Origin: Myxococcales bacterium | Lineage (GTDB): Bacteria; Myxococcota; Myxococcia; Myxococcales; Myxococcaceae | DNA: 40,964 nt | Direction: 5' to 3' | NCBI GenBank assembly: GCA_003153055.1 | Contig: PMBV01000089.1 | Span: 607 to 41,570 of the forward strand | Shown here: piece by piece, positions 17,058 to 25,969 of the stretch | How positions within the stretch are numbered: position 1 is the stretch's first letter | Layout: each line of letters opens with the position of its first letter | The notes under the pieces: generated by a model | Seen by the model: the letters and a program-made list of their open reading frames with translations, nothing else | What the model was told of the DNA's origin: nothing | Database searches by the model: none | Translations under genes and position numbers: made by a program

Positions 17058-18571
17058 GCCCTCCGATGGAGGACGCGGCCGGAGACGACTCGGTGCGGCT
17101 GCCGCCCGTCACGGGGAGGCTCGCCAGGTTCGGGCCTCCGCTGGTGGCGTCGCTGGGCCTCGTCCTCCTCCTCGCCTCGACGCTCTCTGCGCGCACCGTC
17201 AACTGGCGCGAGGCTGACGTCCTCATGGTCGGGCGCAATGCCTGCCGAGGGGTCTCCACGCTGTTCTTCCCGCGCATCGATCACCAGGGTGCCGAGCCTC
17301 GCATCACCGGCATGGAGCTGCCTCTGCTCAACCAGGCCGCCGCCAGCTTCGCCTGTGGAGGCCCCGGCCAGGTGCTGGCCGCGCGGTTGTTGAACCTGGC
17401 CCTCGGGGTCCTCGGCGTCTTCGCTTGGTGGAGTTTCATTCGCCGGAGGCTGAGCCCACCCGGGGCCTGGGTGGCGCTGGTGACGCTCACGTTCTCGCCC
17501 ATCTACTTCTTCTACGCCCGCACCATTCAGCCCGATGTGCCCTCGCTCGTCGCCGGGCTCGTGGCCCTGGCGCTGATGGACCTCGCGCTGCCAGATGCCC
17601 GGCCGACCCGATGGGCGGTGTACGTCGCCTCGGCTGGCGCGATGGCGGTCGGCGGCTTGGTGAAGGTGCCGGTGCTGGTGTTTGGGTTGCCGCTCCTCGT
17701 CTTGCTCGTCGAGCGGCGGTGGGCGGAGGTCCGAGAGGCGGCGGGCGCCCGGCGCTGGCTCCTGGTCTCGGGCTACGCCACCTACGCGCCGCTCGCGCTC
17801 GGAGCCCCGATGGCCTGGCTTCAACATGCCCGCCATCTCCAGGAGGCGTACGGGGTGCGTTACTTCTTCCTCGGCGATGGACTCGCCAGCCTCGCGAAGT
17901 CGTGGGTCGATCCCTCGTTTTACTGGCGCATCTACGGGCAGTCGCTCTTCGACAGCTACGCGTTCCCCCTGGTGTCGGCCCTCGCCTGCGCGTTTCTGAT
18001 CGTGGCCTGGCGGAGAGCGCCCAAGGTCCTTCGCGCCCTGGCGGTCGCGACCGTGGCCTTCTTCTTCCTCGCCGGGGAGTCGGCCGCCTGGCACACCTCG
18101 TACGGCCTCATCGCCGTGCCCGCCATTGCCTGGGCGGCCGGTGCCGGCTTCGACCTGGTCCAGGCTCGGGCGCCTGCGCTGCGCGGGCCTCTCGCGGTTG
18201 GGGTGGTGGTCGCTTCGGTCGTCGGGTATGGCTTCTGGCGGACGCGCGGGTGGCGCACGCCGCGGGAGGCGATCGAGTCGCTCGACTTGGCCAAGGCGCT
18301 GCTCGACCAGCACGCGCCTGGGGCGGCGCTCTTCGTGGTGTCCGATGGAGACCCGAAGATGTTCTGGTATCTCGACCGGAGGGGGGAGATCGTCCCTCCG
18401 AGTGTCGGGCGGGAGCGGTTGGGTCCGGTGCCGCTGGCCCCCGTCGCCATCGACGTGACCAGGATGAGGGGCGCTGACCTGGAGACCGCCAGGGCGGGGC
18501 TTGCTCGATTGGCCCTCGTCCCCCTGGCGCAGCGGGTGGAGGTCGAGCTGTGGGTCCCGGGCGGAGGGTGA
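17054..18571 (+). CDS. GT-C-type membrane glycosyltransferase (PMT/ArnT-like)
   Basis: 505 residues starting MSPPMEDAAGDDSV; an in-frame ATG at 17042 is also possible, but 17054 forms an ATGA overlap with the upstream stop. About ten hydrophobic helices span residues 25-400. The first periplasmic loop, NWREADVLMVGRNACRG, holds the acidic residues expected of GT-C enzymes, and FYARTIQPDVPSL matches the second loop motif. Dolichyl-phosphate-mannose transferase and ArnT relatives use polyprenyl-phosphate sugars outside the inner membrane. The soluble C-terminus (DGDPKMFWYLDRRGEIVPP) is the usual small periplasmic domain. The acceptor is unknown; the GT2 gene nearby suggests glycan or envelope modification. 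Confidence 0.8.
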   Translation: MSPPMEDAAGDDSVRLPPVTGRLARFGPPLVASLGLVLLLASTLSARTVNWREADVLMVGRNACRGVSTLFFPRIDHQGAEPRITGMELPLLNQAAASFACGGPGQVLAARLLNLALGVLGVFAWWSFIRRRLSPPGAWVALVTLTFSPIYFFYARTIQPDVPSLVAGLVALALMDLALPDARPTRWAVYVASAGAMAVGGLVKVPVLVFGLPLLVLLVERRWAEVREAAGARRWLLVSGYATYAPLALGAPMAWLQHARHLQEAYGVRYFFLGDGLASLAKSWVDPSFYWRIYGQSLFDSYAFPLVSALACAFLIVAWRRAPKVLRALAVATVAFFFLAGESAAWHTSYGLIAVPAIAWAAGAGFDLVQARAPALRGPLAVGVVVASVVGYGFWRTRGWRTPREAIESLDLAKALLDQHAPGAALFVVSDGDPKMFWYLDRRGEIVPPSVGRERLGPVPLAPVAIDVTRMRGADLETARAGLARLALVPLAQRVEVELWVPGGG

Positions 18572-18699
18572 GCACCCTCGCGCGCCTGGGCCAGTCCCGG
18601 GAGGGCAGCCAGGCCTACCAGAAGGCGCTGAAGCTCGACCCTGCTTGCGCCTCGGCCTCGCGGCTTCGGCGCCGGCGCGCGATTATCGGTGGATCTTGA
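18568..18699 (+). pseudogene. Tetratricopeptide-repeat fragment
   Basis: A GTG overlapping the GT-C stop (GTGA) opens 43 residues: LARLGQSREGSQAYQKALKL then DPACASASRLRRR. LARLG....AYQKALKLDP is one tetratricopeptide repeat with the correct spacing. The rest of such a protein is absent, and the frame runs into the 3' end of the lipoprotein gene on the other strand. It is probably the remnant of a TPR gene, or of a C-terminal extension of the GT-C protein. Confidence 0.45.
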
Positions 18700-20026
18700 T
18701 GGCGCGAAGCGGTGTGGCGCCATCGTAGCGCGTCCCCCACACATAGAAGGCGTCGTCGTCGACGACCTCGCTACTCCAGCCGTCCTGGGAGACGAACACC
18801 GGATAGTGGAGGTCGCCCATCGCCCAATCGCCCCTCGCCGCACGGAGCTCGGTGACCTCGCTCCAGTGCACGAGATCGGGTGAGGAGAGGAGCCTGACCA
18901 CCCAACGGTCGTTGGCGCTGGCCTCGAGGACCCCGACGTACCCGCCCCGCTTCACGTGGGCGGCCGCGAAGCTGAAGCTCTGGCCCTCGTCGGGGAGGAT
19001 GGGGCTCGCGCAGCCGCCTTGCTTGTCGAAGAAGAGTGACAGACTGGCCAGCGAGAAGCCCGCGGGCAATGAATCGACCCAACCACCGTCACAGTAGGTC
19101 TGCCAAGTGCCAGGCAGCGCGCCGCCAGAGATGGGCGCACGAGCGACGCGGATGCCCGTTCCACGATTGACGGTCGCTCCGAAGCTCTGGTCCACGTAGA
19201 AGACGTAGACATAGTCTCCGCTGGTCAGCCCATGCGGATGCCGCACGCCGTGCGATGACTTCACGTTGTTTACGCTATAGCCATTCGCGGGCCAAAGGAT
19301 GGGGCCGCTCTCTTCGCGCGCGAGCTGCCCATACAAACTCGCCGCCGAGTAGTCGATCGACGAGACGCTGATGAAGGCCGAGTAGGAATCCCAGCAGTCA
19401 CCGTAGGTGTTGCACGCATCGATGCCCGAGGCACAAGATGCACAGGAGACGCTTGGTGGGACCGTGCCCTGGGAGCAGGTTCCCAAGCAGCCCGCTCGGC
19501 TTCCACACGCCGCGGTCTTCCCCCCGAGGCACTCGTTCTTGTTCTCGCCGTGGATGAGCGCGATGAGGCGCTGGCTGGCCCCCACCTGGATGACGTGCTG
19601 TGTGTAGATGCCGTTGTAGCTCAGCCTCCAGTCGCCAGTCATGGCCGCGTCCTGCGTGAATGGATCAGAGATTCGCGCGCACTGATTGCTCGGCAGAGCA
19701 ATGCGCGTCAGGAGCGGGTTGTCGAAGGTCCAGCATTGGTAGGTGAAGCCAGTCGATGCGGTCAGGCTCCGGGCCTCGCCGCCCAGCACGAACGGAGGGA
19801 TCTCGAAGGCCGCTCCGGGCGGAGCGGCGAGCTCGATGTCGACGGGCGCGTCGGTCACATAGGGATCTGGCGCGTCGCCGGCGTCTACGAGCACGGCGGC
19901 ATCAGACGTCGATGGTGGTGGGCCCGTGTCGACCGGCCCCGCGTCGAGACTGCCTGCGCTGCTGGTGGCGCACGAGACAGCCAAGAGGAAGAAGGGACTG
20001 ACCAATACTCCTCGACACCGGTTCAT
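18683..20026 (-). CDS. Secreted lipoprotein, possibly a beta-propeller, function unknown
   Basis: 447 residues from the ATG at 20026, preceded by GAGAGGTGGG. The signal ends FFLLAVSC, placing the lipidated Cys at 19; a Ser/Asp/Pro-rich linker follows. The body is rich in aromatic beta strands: WRLSYNGIYTQHV, LIALIHGENKNE, DYVYVFYVDQSFG, GYVGVLEASANDRWVVRLLS then SPDLVHWSEVTEL, and DDAFYVWGTRYDG. This pattern resembles five-bladed propellers of glycosidase-like families such as DUF4185, but I cannot confirm catalytic acids. A cysteine-rich insert (CLGGKTAACGSRAGCLGTCS) lies between the first strands. The gene is divergent from the pore-former-like lipoprotein across a 660-base gap. An envelope or extracellular role is likely. 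Confidence 0.75.
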   Translation of the reverse strand: MNRCRGVLVSPFFLLAVSCATSSAGSLDAGPVDTGPPPSTSDAAVLVDAGDAPDPYVTDAPVDIELAAPPGAAFEIPPFVLGGEARSLTASTGFTYQCWTFDNPLLTRIALPSNQCARISDPFTQDAAMTGDWRLSYNGIYTQHVIQVGASQRLIALIHGENKNECLGGKTAACGSRAGCLGTCSQGTVPPSVSCASCASGIDACNTYGDCWDSYSAFISVSSIDYSAASLYGQLAREESGPILWPANGYSVNNVKSSHGVRHPHGLTSGDYVYVFYVDQSFGATVNRGTGIRVARAPISGGALPGTWQTYCDGGWVDSLPAGFSLASLSLFFDKQGGCASPILPDEGQSFSFAAAHVKRGGYVGVLEASANDRWVVRLLSSPDLVHWSEVTELRAARGDWAMGDLHYPVFVSQDGWSSEVVDDDAFYVWGTRYDGATPLRAIKIHR

Positions 20027-20686
20027 TCCCACCTCTCGAGTGAATGGCCCCAAGGCACTCTACTCGGTACAGCTGATCAGGAGCTCGTTTACCAGGAATG
20101 CGGGACTCGGGGGGCCCACAGATGGGCGAGGCCGAGGTCCGGTGTCGTCGTCTCCGTGGGTGGCCGAGGTGCTTTGGAGAGGAAGAACAATGCGGCGAAC
20201 CTGAGCAGACGCTCAACCCATACCTCTGCCCCGAGGCACACGCCATTGAGCAGCTGTCCGACGCCCAGCCGCTCGAGAGCCACGAGGTCGCGCTTCAGGA
20301 GGACGGCGGGCTGGAGTCCTTCACCGACTTCGAGCATCCGCTCTCCTTCCGATGCGTCGTCGGCGGGTCGGACGGATCCGGCGCTTCCTCCGCCTACGCC
20401 GCCCCGCCGGGGTGCCCCCCGAGTCGAGTCTGAGGCGTTCACCGTGAGGTTCTCGGGCGGCCGCGACGGGGTCTCCTTCGCCGCGTCGCCGAGTCGATGC
20501 GAGGCCGTTCTGGAGTCGAACTCGCCGAGCACGGCCAAAGCGTAAAGCGAATTAACAATACGCCCTCGGACTTCCCTGTCGTGCCACAGATAACCCGCTG
20601 GGGTCCAACCGGTCACTTTGGCCGGTGATGGGCTCAGCAATGCATGACCCACATCAACCAAAGATACGCACGACTGGGGTGCCCAA
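20027..20686. other. Long intergenic region between divergent lipoprotein genes
   Basis: These 660 bases separate two divergently transcribed lipoprotein genes. Both strands have open frames of over 100 codons, but neither has a family resemblance or a good ribosome site. The stretch near 20530-20670 (for instance AATTAACAATACGCC) is more A/T-rich and is the likeliest promoter zone for the rightward gene. I found no inverted repeat long enough to call. Confidence 0.4.
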
Positions 20687-21829
20687 ATGATACGATTTAC
20701 ACGCACTACGTTGTCGCCCGCGAAGATATTGCTGGCGGCGTTCGTGGCTTGCAGTAGCCCATCAACCACACCTCCTACCGACTTGGAGCCGACGGATTCA
20801 TTCATCATTTCTGGCCGGGTGACGGGCGGGGCAGAGCTCAGCAAGGTCACGATGACTCTGAGCCCTGGCAACGTTACCGTTCACCCGAGCTCGAACGGCG
20901 AGTACATGTTCACCGAACTCGCCGAGGGCACCTACACGCTGACACCTTCGCTCTCTGGGTACGTCTTCAAGCCCCTATCCCTGTCGCTCACCGTCGACGG
21001 ATTCGATCTCTCCGGCCAGAACTTCGCCATGAGCTCGGCGTCGACGACCGGACCCAACACCCCCGACATCCCGCTCCCCACGAGCCCCACGGACGAGCTC
21101 CCTGGAACGTCCCAGGAGTTGGTGACCGACGTAGCGCCGGTGCAGGACTTCAGCCCGTATGTCGACTCTGCGGCTTTCAAGAGCGCCTGCCCCAGCTTCA
21201 CGAATGGCAACGTGGTCCTGGTCGCCGACGGGTCGGGTGTCACGCCGACGGCCTCCTACAGCTACTCCTGCCAGTGTCACGACTGCAAATGCAACTGGTT
21301 CGGCTTTGACTGCGACACGTGCTGTAACAAGTGCACCGGCACCTGCACCGGCCCTGCCCTCGCCAATCCTCCGTACCTGAGAAGGACCGTATACTGGAGG
21401 AAGGTCTTCCAGACCCTGGTCGGACCGGGAGCGAGCTACACACAGACCGTGTCAGTGACCAGCGGCTCCTCGAAGACAGAGTCGGAGACGCTCGCCAGCT
21501 CGATGAGCATCACCGCCCAGGCGGGCGTCAGCCTGTTCCGCGTCTTGAGTCTGTCCATCTCGGCGACCTTCTCGCAAAGCAGCTCCCACACCCAAAGCGT
21601 GACGATCAGCGAGTCGCAGACCGTCGCGCAGACATTCTCTTGCCCGACGAGCGCCGACAACACCTCGCGACTTTTTGTCGTATGGCAACTGCACGAGCGG
21701 TTTGACTTCTCGGATGCGGCGGGCAAAGCGACCTGGGTCGATCCCGTGTATCATCCTGCGTCTGAGGGGTCGCTGCCCGATCTGGATAACGCACTCAGTC
21801 TCTACTACGAGAGCACGACCGTGTTCTAG
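20687..21829 (+). CDS. Lipoprotein with Ig-like, Cys-rich and aerolysin/ETX-like hairpin regions
   Basis: 380 residues. The signal ends LLAAFVAC, with the lipidated Cys at 22. Residues ~38-112 form a carboxypeptidase-regulatory-like beta domain (IISGRVTGGAELSKVTMTL, GEYMFTELAEGTYTLTPS). Residues 195-220 pack nine cysteines (C195, 197, 200, 202, 209, 212, 213, 216 and 220). Residues ~250-318 are an alternating Ser/Thr-rich stretch (YTQTVSVTSGSSKTESETLA, then SLSISATFSQSSSHTQSVTI) built like the membrane-inserting hairpin of aerolysin/ETX-MTX2 pore formers, with a hydrophobic turn VSLFRVLSLSIS in the middle. Members of that toxin class unfold this segment into a beta barrel. Toxicity is not proven; a structural adhesin is possible. 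The next gene follows by 159 bases. Confidence 0.75.
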   Translation: MIRFTRTTLSPAKILLAAFVACSSPSTTPPTDLEPTDSFIISGRVTGGAELSKVTMTLSPGNVTVHPSSNGEYMFTELAEGTYTLTPSLSGYVFKPLSLSLTVDGFDLSGQNFAMSSASTTGPNTPDIPLPTSPTDELPGTSQELVTDVAPVQDFSPYVDSAAFKSACPSFTNGNVVLVADGSGVTPTASYSYSCQCHDCKCNWFGFDCDTCCNKCTGTCTGPALANPPYLRRTVYWRKVFQTLVGPGASYTQTVSVTSGSSKTESETLASSMSITAQAGVSLFRVLSLSISATFSQSSSHTQSVTISESQTVAQTFSCPTSADNTSRLFVVWQLHERFDFSDAAGKATWVDPVYHPASEGSLPDLDNALSLYYESTTVF

Positions 21830-21988
21830 CTCGAACCCTGATCGCGTCTCGTCACGACGTGTTGACGACTTGGCGGAATGGGGAGAACCCACCCTTTTGA
21901 TTTGTATTGCATTCTTCTTGCGGTCGCCTCATCGGCGTCGCGCTCGTTCTCGCCATGTTTGGGAGACGAATTCACCTTAGGAGAGCTC

Positions 21989-23440
21989 ATGTATCGCACA
22001 GCGAATGACGCCCCGCAGGCGTCGACACGAAGGAGTCCACGGCCTCTGAAGCACCTGCTCGTGGCAGCCGTCGGACTGTTCATCATCGCGGCCGGCACCG
22101 GCGGGTGCGGCTCGTCGCAGCAACCGACCGGGGCGGGAGGATCGTTCTCGGCGTCGGCCCTCGTCACCAAGTCGTACGGAATCACCCAGTGGCGCACCCT
22201 CTACGGCCCCAACTGGAACGTTGTCTCGGGCCATGACGCCAGCGGGAAGGCGGTCAGGGGCATCCAGATGTCCTGGTTCGCCTCGACACCCACGACGCCG
22301 GGGTACACGCGCCTCAAGATGCTCGACGGTTCGGGGGCCACGCTCCGCCGCGTCGTGGGTGGGGGCGAGTCCGGGCACCTGTCGACCGAACAGATCGCCT
22401 TCATTCAGACGGCGCGCAGCGATCTCATGCGTCCGGGCGCCTCCCTCGGGGACCTGTCGAAGAGCCAGTCGGGGCTCGAGGCCGAGCCGACGCGCGATCA
22501 CCTGCCTCGTCTGCGCGGCCTCGTCGCTGGGCCTGGCCAGATCGGCGTCTCGCGCGCGGCCCTCCTGGGCACGAACCCAGGCGAAGGACCCCTCTGCTTT
22601 GAGGCCCGGGCCGACCCGCAGACCGTCGTGGACGCCATGGGCTGCATGGGCGGACTACCCAAGCTCAAGAGGCCGCGGAATGTGGACGACGCAATGAAAG
22701 ATTTCGAAATCCTCGGGTCGTGTGTTGAGTGGTACTTGGACGACAGGCAGGCCAACCAGATCTGCGAGAAGGAGAACTCGACGAGCTGCAGTGGCGAACC
22801 GCCTACCTGCAACTTCGGGCAGAATGCGACCCCTTTGCCCCCGCCCGAGCCGGCGTGCGATAGGGAGTGCATTTGCGCGAACTACGGGATCTATGACGGC
22901 AAGCCCTGTGCGCTGACTTGCGTGAGTAGCTGCCCTGCCGGGCAGACGTGCCATTGGGGCTCGTGTGGCCCGCCGAGCCCCAAGGACCCGCTGACCGAGG
23001 ACGAGCTCGGGGTCCAAGGCAGGACTCTCTCATGCGACGAAGGGACGGCCTTGGCCGATCCGGAGACTGGAGCCATCAGCTGTGTCCGCTCGACCGAGAG
23101 TCAGCCGCCCGACAACGCGCCGAGCTACGACGACTTCGGTTTCAGTGGTAGCCTGACCTGCGTCGGAGTCAGCGAGTCGTGTGGCCCTTCCGACATCTGC
23201 TGCGTCGGTAACTGCACTGACGGCCTGTGCCCCAACATGGACTTCAACATCGACCTTCCTGCGTGCAAGTTCTCTGGCGACCCGTGCACCGACACCTGGG
23301 AGTGTTGCGGAGGAGGCGAGGTCTGCCTCGGCACGTGTACCTCGGGTGGAGCCGACACGTGCAGCAACGATTCGTGCGCTGTGGACGATGACTGCTGCAG
23401 CAAAGACTGCGACGAGGATAAGCTGAAGTGCGTTCTCTAG
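21989..23440 (+). CDS. Cysteine-rich secreted lipoprotein (Dickkopf-like C-terminus)
   Basis: 483 residues. I chose the ATG at 21989 because AGGAGAG lies just upstream; the open frame runs further back without a ribosome site. The signal ends IIAAGTGGC (Cys40), a weak lipobox. Residues ~45-270 show no family I know. From ~275 the chain is cysteine-dense with repeated small motifs: CDRECICANYG, CPAGQTCHWGSCG, CGPSDICCVGNCTDGLC, DPCTDTWECCGGGEVC and DDDCCSKDCDEDKLKC. Such disulphide knots resemble the Dickkopf-type and EGF-like modules of myxobacterial surface proteins. It probably acts outside the cell and may be co-transcribed with the preceding hairpin lipoprotein. Confidence 0.75.
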   Translation: MYRTANDAPQASTRRSPRPLKHLLVAAVGLFIIAAGTGGCGSSQQPTGAGGSFSASALVTKSYGITQWRTLYGPNWNVVSGHDASGKAVRGIQMSWFASTPTTPGYTRLKMLDGSGATLRRVVGGGESGHLSTEQIAFIQTARSDLMRPGASLGDLSKSQSGLEAEPTRDHLPRLRGLVAGPGQIGVSRAALLGTNPGEGPLCFEARADPQTVVDAMGCMGGLPKLKRPRNVDDAMKDFEILGSCVEWYLDDRQANQICEKENSTSCSGEPPTCNFGQNATPLPPPEPACDRECICANYGIYDGKPCALTCVSSCPAGQTCHWGSCGPPSPKDPLTEDELGVQGRTLSCDEGTALADPETGAISCVRSTESQPPDNAPSYDDFGFSGSLTCVGVSESCGPSDICCVGNCTDGLCPNMDFNIDLPACKFSGDPCTDTWECCGGGEVCLGTCTSGGADTCSNDSCAVDDDCCSKDCDEDKLKCVL

Positions 23441-23519
23441 ACTAGACCGAGACGCCGAGGCATAGAGCCGGATTCCTCGCCGCATCCCGACCCCCACGCG
23501 GCGCGTCGACCACGCGCCC

Positions 23520-23744
23520 CTATCTCCGAGGGCGCACACACTTCATGCCTTGATCCGCCCTCGAAGCGAGAGCCACCACCGCATGCACCCGTGGAAGCCG
23601 TCGACCGGCTCGCAGTACATCATCGGACTTCATGAGCCACAGCTGACCGTCGCGGAGGACCTGCTTCGCCTCCATCCGCCGGAGACAGACGTGGCACAGC
23701 GAGACGGCGTGATCGGAGTAGAGGTAGGGCCGATTCTTCGGCAT
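23520..23744 (-). pseudogene. Radical-SAM protein N-terminal fragment
   Basis: From the ATG at 23744 the frame reads MPKNRPYLYSDHAVSLCHVC then LRRMEAKQVLRDGQLWLMK. This matches the N-terminal CxxC segment of radical-SAM proteins of the Tes/MoaA-like type (RPY...Y..T.SLC..CLR...A..V..DG.VYL.K). The similarity ends after about 39 residues and the frame runs on as unrelated residues to a stop. The catalytic CxxxCxxC core is absent, so this is a remnant. It is divergent from the DUF4345 gene. Positions for the end of similarity (~23628) are approximate. Confidence 0.5.
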
Positions 23745-23849
23745 CGCGAAGGGGGACCATCGCATCGACTGGTGGGCGGAACAAGGCGGGCTCATCGGCC
23801 CTCGCGCCGCGCCCCCGAGCTCCGGCTTCAGAGAAGCCGAGAGGACGAC

Positions 23850-24278
23850 ATGTCTGAAAGCATCGCGATCAGGAGATTCAACAAGTTCCTTCTCTGGTTG
23901 AACGCGGCTGTGTGGCTGTTCTTCGGGCTGGGCTACGCCATCGCTCCGGACTTCTTCGCGTCGCTGGTCGGCGCCGCAGTGACCAAGGCCGGCAGCTACC
24001 GAATCATGGCCGACATCGGCGTCATGATGCTGGGAATCGGCATCTGGTACGTCTACTGCGCGCTCGACGATTCGAGGACGTGCCACGGCCTCGTCTCGGC
24101 GTTCCTGATCTGTGCGGGCATGCTGATAGGGCGACTGCTCGGGATGGCTGCCAGCGGCTCCGCCAACAGCATCACCATCCTGTACGTGGTGCTCGAGACG
24201 CTGGACTCGGCGCTGCTCTTCTTGGCGCTGCGCATGAAGCAGGGGCTGGTGCCGGCGGAGGCGACTCGCGCGCCCTGA
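23850..24278 (+). CDS. DUF4345 membrane protein
   Basis: 142 residues from the ATG at 23850, preceded by GAGAGGA. It has four hydrophobic helices: FLLWLNAAVWLFFGLGYAI, YRIMADIGVMMLGIGIWYVY, GLVSAFLICAGMLIGRLLGM and SITILYVVLETLDSALLFLA. The order and the FGLGYAIAPDFFASLVG, DIGVMMLGIG and GMLIGRLLGM motifs match DUF4345, a small inner-membrane family with no established role. It stands alone: the gap upstream holds only the radical-SAM fragment, and no gene follows on this strand. Confidence 0.75.
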   Translation: MSESIAIRRFNKFLLWLNAAVWLFFGLGYAIAPDFFASLVGAAVTKAGSYRIMADIGVMMLGIGIWYVYCALDDSRTCHGLVSAFLICAGMLIGRLLGMAASGSANSITILYVVLETLDSALLFLALRMKQGLVPAEATRAP

Positions 24279-24630
24279 CGGTGAGTGCTTCCCCATCACC
24301 GTCGACGCGCACCTCGAGCTCCTCCGTGAGGTGGGGTTCGAAACCGGGGGGGCTGCTCGGGTACTCGTACCTGCAGGCCGGCGGCGGTGCGATCTTACTG
24401 GGCGCGGGCCGTGATCCCATGCGGAGGTGCCTCTGACCTGCGGAGCTGGGCGCGGCGGGCCAGGCGCGCTGCCCTGGAGAAGGGCCACGGCGGCCTGCGT
24501 GAGTACCCGCGACGTCTGGAGCGACATGCCCGGCGGCCCCTTCTGAGCGGTGACTCCCTTGCCCGACTCGAACTTGAGCTCGCCGAGCCGTCGAGTCTCC
24601 TCGAGTCGCGCGTCTCCCCGACGAGCGCCT
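24279..24630. other. Intergenic stretch downstream of two convergent genes
   Basis: No gene is assigned. On the minus strand, between about 24460 and 24615, the frame reads RRLGELKFESGKGVTAQKGP followed by PGMSLQTSRVLTQAAVALLQ. This looks more protein-like than its surroundings, but I do not recognise it and it has neither a start nor a ribosome site. It may be a remnant. Confidence 0.3.
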
Positions 24631-25947
24631 TCAGAAGCTCTCCCCCAGGTTGAAGTACACGCCCACCGGGTTGAGGACGGTGCTGGCCGGTGGCGGGGCA
24701 TAGGCCACGTCGAGGCGAATGAGCACCGTCTTGCCCCACTGCACCCGCACGCCCCCACCGAAGGCCACGTGTAGGCCGAGGCCGGTCCCGTCGAGGTCCG
24801 GTCGAGGCGTCCAGTCGGCCCACACGCGTCCGGTGTCGGCGAAGGCCACCACGCCGAGGCGGAAGCTCCGGCCGAGGAAGGTGAACGGGGTGATGAAGAG
24901 CCGCGCCTCGAGGGAGCCCACGAGGCGAACCCGGCCCTGGTACCGGCCCTCGGGGATGCCGCGAGCGCCGTCGGTGCCTCCGAGCATCCACACCTCGTTG
25001 AAGCCTCCGCTGCGCGACAGCTCCTGGAGCGGCGGCCGCCCGAAGACGCCGTCGAAGAGGATCCGCCCTGCTACCACCAGGCGCTCCGCGATGAGGGAGA
25101 GGAAGCCCCGGAGGTGCACCGTCGCGCCGCCGAAGGAGAGGTCCGTCCCGGTCAACGGGCCGGGAGAGCCTCGGACCGATGCCTCGAGCCACGCGCCGCG
25201 GCTGGGGGTGAGCTCATCGTCGCGGGTGTCCCACTCGACGCCGGCGACGCCGATGATCGACCCGTGCGTGACGGCGCCGAGGAGGAGCGGCTCGGAGCCC
25301 CGCTCGAGGTCGAGCGTGCTCCCGGGGTAGGCCTGTGGCGCGGCGCGGCGGCCGAGGAGCCCCACCCGCAAGCGCAGCGACGAGAGCGCCTGGTAGGCCA
25401 GGAACCCCGAGGCGACCACCTGGGAGCGACGGTACTCGGTGGCTCGGATGCCCGAGGCTCCGCTCGCCCCGATGGGTGAGCTGGCGTTGCCCAGCCCGTA
25501 GAAGCCGGCATTGGCGGCCTGCCAGAAGGAGAGCGAGGCGGCTACCCGCCACCGCCCACCCGGGTCGCGCCAGTCGAGCCTGACGAAGTCGTCGTGCACC
25601 GGGAGCTCGGTGCCACCGCCTCCCGGGAGCCCCTTGATGGAGAGGGCGACCTGGGCCATGAGGCTCCACTCGTAGGGGCCCCGCGTGCCCAGCTTGCTCA
25701 CCAGCCCGAGGGCGCCGAGCTCGAAGCCGATGTCCGAGTTCCCGCCGATGACGGGGAAGATCTTCCACTCGTAGGGGCTGGCCGCCTCGGTTGGGGCGGT
25801 GGTCACGGTCGTCGTCGCGGGGCCGGCGTCGACGTCCACGGCGACATCGAGAGCCCCCGCGTCAGCCGGGGTGGGCGTGGCCGCGAACCCCGGCAGGGCG
25901 ACGAGGAGGGCGAGCCACGGGAGGATGAGTGTTTCGGGGGAGCGCAG
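24631..25947 (-). CDS. Omp85/BamA-like outer-membrane beta-barrel protein
   Basis: About 438 residues if translation begins at CTG (25947). The body is a chain of amphipathic beta strands with the Omp85 markers GVEWDTRDDELTPSRGAWLE and GGTDGARGIPEGRYQGRV, the latter resembling the conserved RGY/F-type loop-6 motif. It ends GVYFNLGESF, an aromatic C-terminal residue as expected of barrel proteins. Omp85 proteins insert or translocate proteins at the outer membrane; no POTRA domains are present, so it belongs to the short barrel-only type. The start is odd: the best signal peptide, RSPETLILPWLALLVALPGF, lies upstream of the first ATG (25839), and its only candidate start is CTG, preceded by AAGG. 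Its 5' end is only 22 bases from the tRNA remnant. Confidence 0.75.
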   Translation of the reverse strand: MRSPETLILPWLALLVALPGFAATPTPADAGALDVAVDVDAGPATTTVTTAPTEAASPYEWKIFPVIGGNSDIGFELGALGLVSKLGTRGPYEWSLMAQVALSIKGLPGGGGTELPVHDDFVRLDWRDPGGRWRVAASLSFWQAANAGFYGLGNASSPIGASGASGIRATEYRRSQVVASGFLAYQALSSLRLRVGLLGRRAAPQAYPGSTLDLERGSEPLLLGAVTHGSIIGVAGVEWDTRDDELTPSRGAWLEASVRGSPGPLTGTDLSFGGATVHLRGFLSLIAERLVVAGRILFDGVFGRPPLQELSRSGGFNEVWMLGGTDGARGIPEGRYQGRVRLVGSLEARLFITPFTFLGRSFRLGVVAFADTGRVWADWTPRPDLDGTGLGLHVAFGGGVRVQWGKTVLIRLDVAYAPPPASTVLNPVGVYFNLGESF

Positions 25948-25969
25948 GGAGGCCTTGTATATCGCAGCG

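Noticed and set aside
20089..20871. Minus-strand frame of 260 codons in the lipoprotein intergenic region
   Set aside because: Its 5' part is antisense to the lipoprotein signal region and it lacks a family match and a ribosome site.
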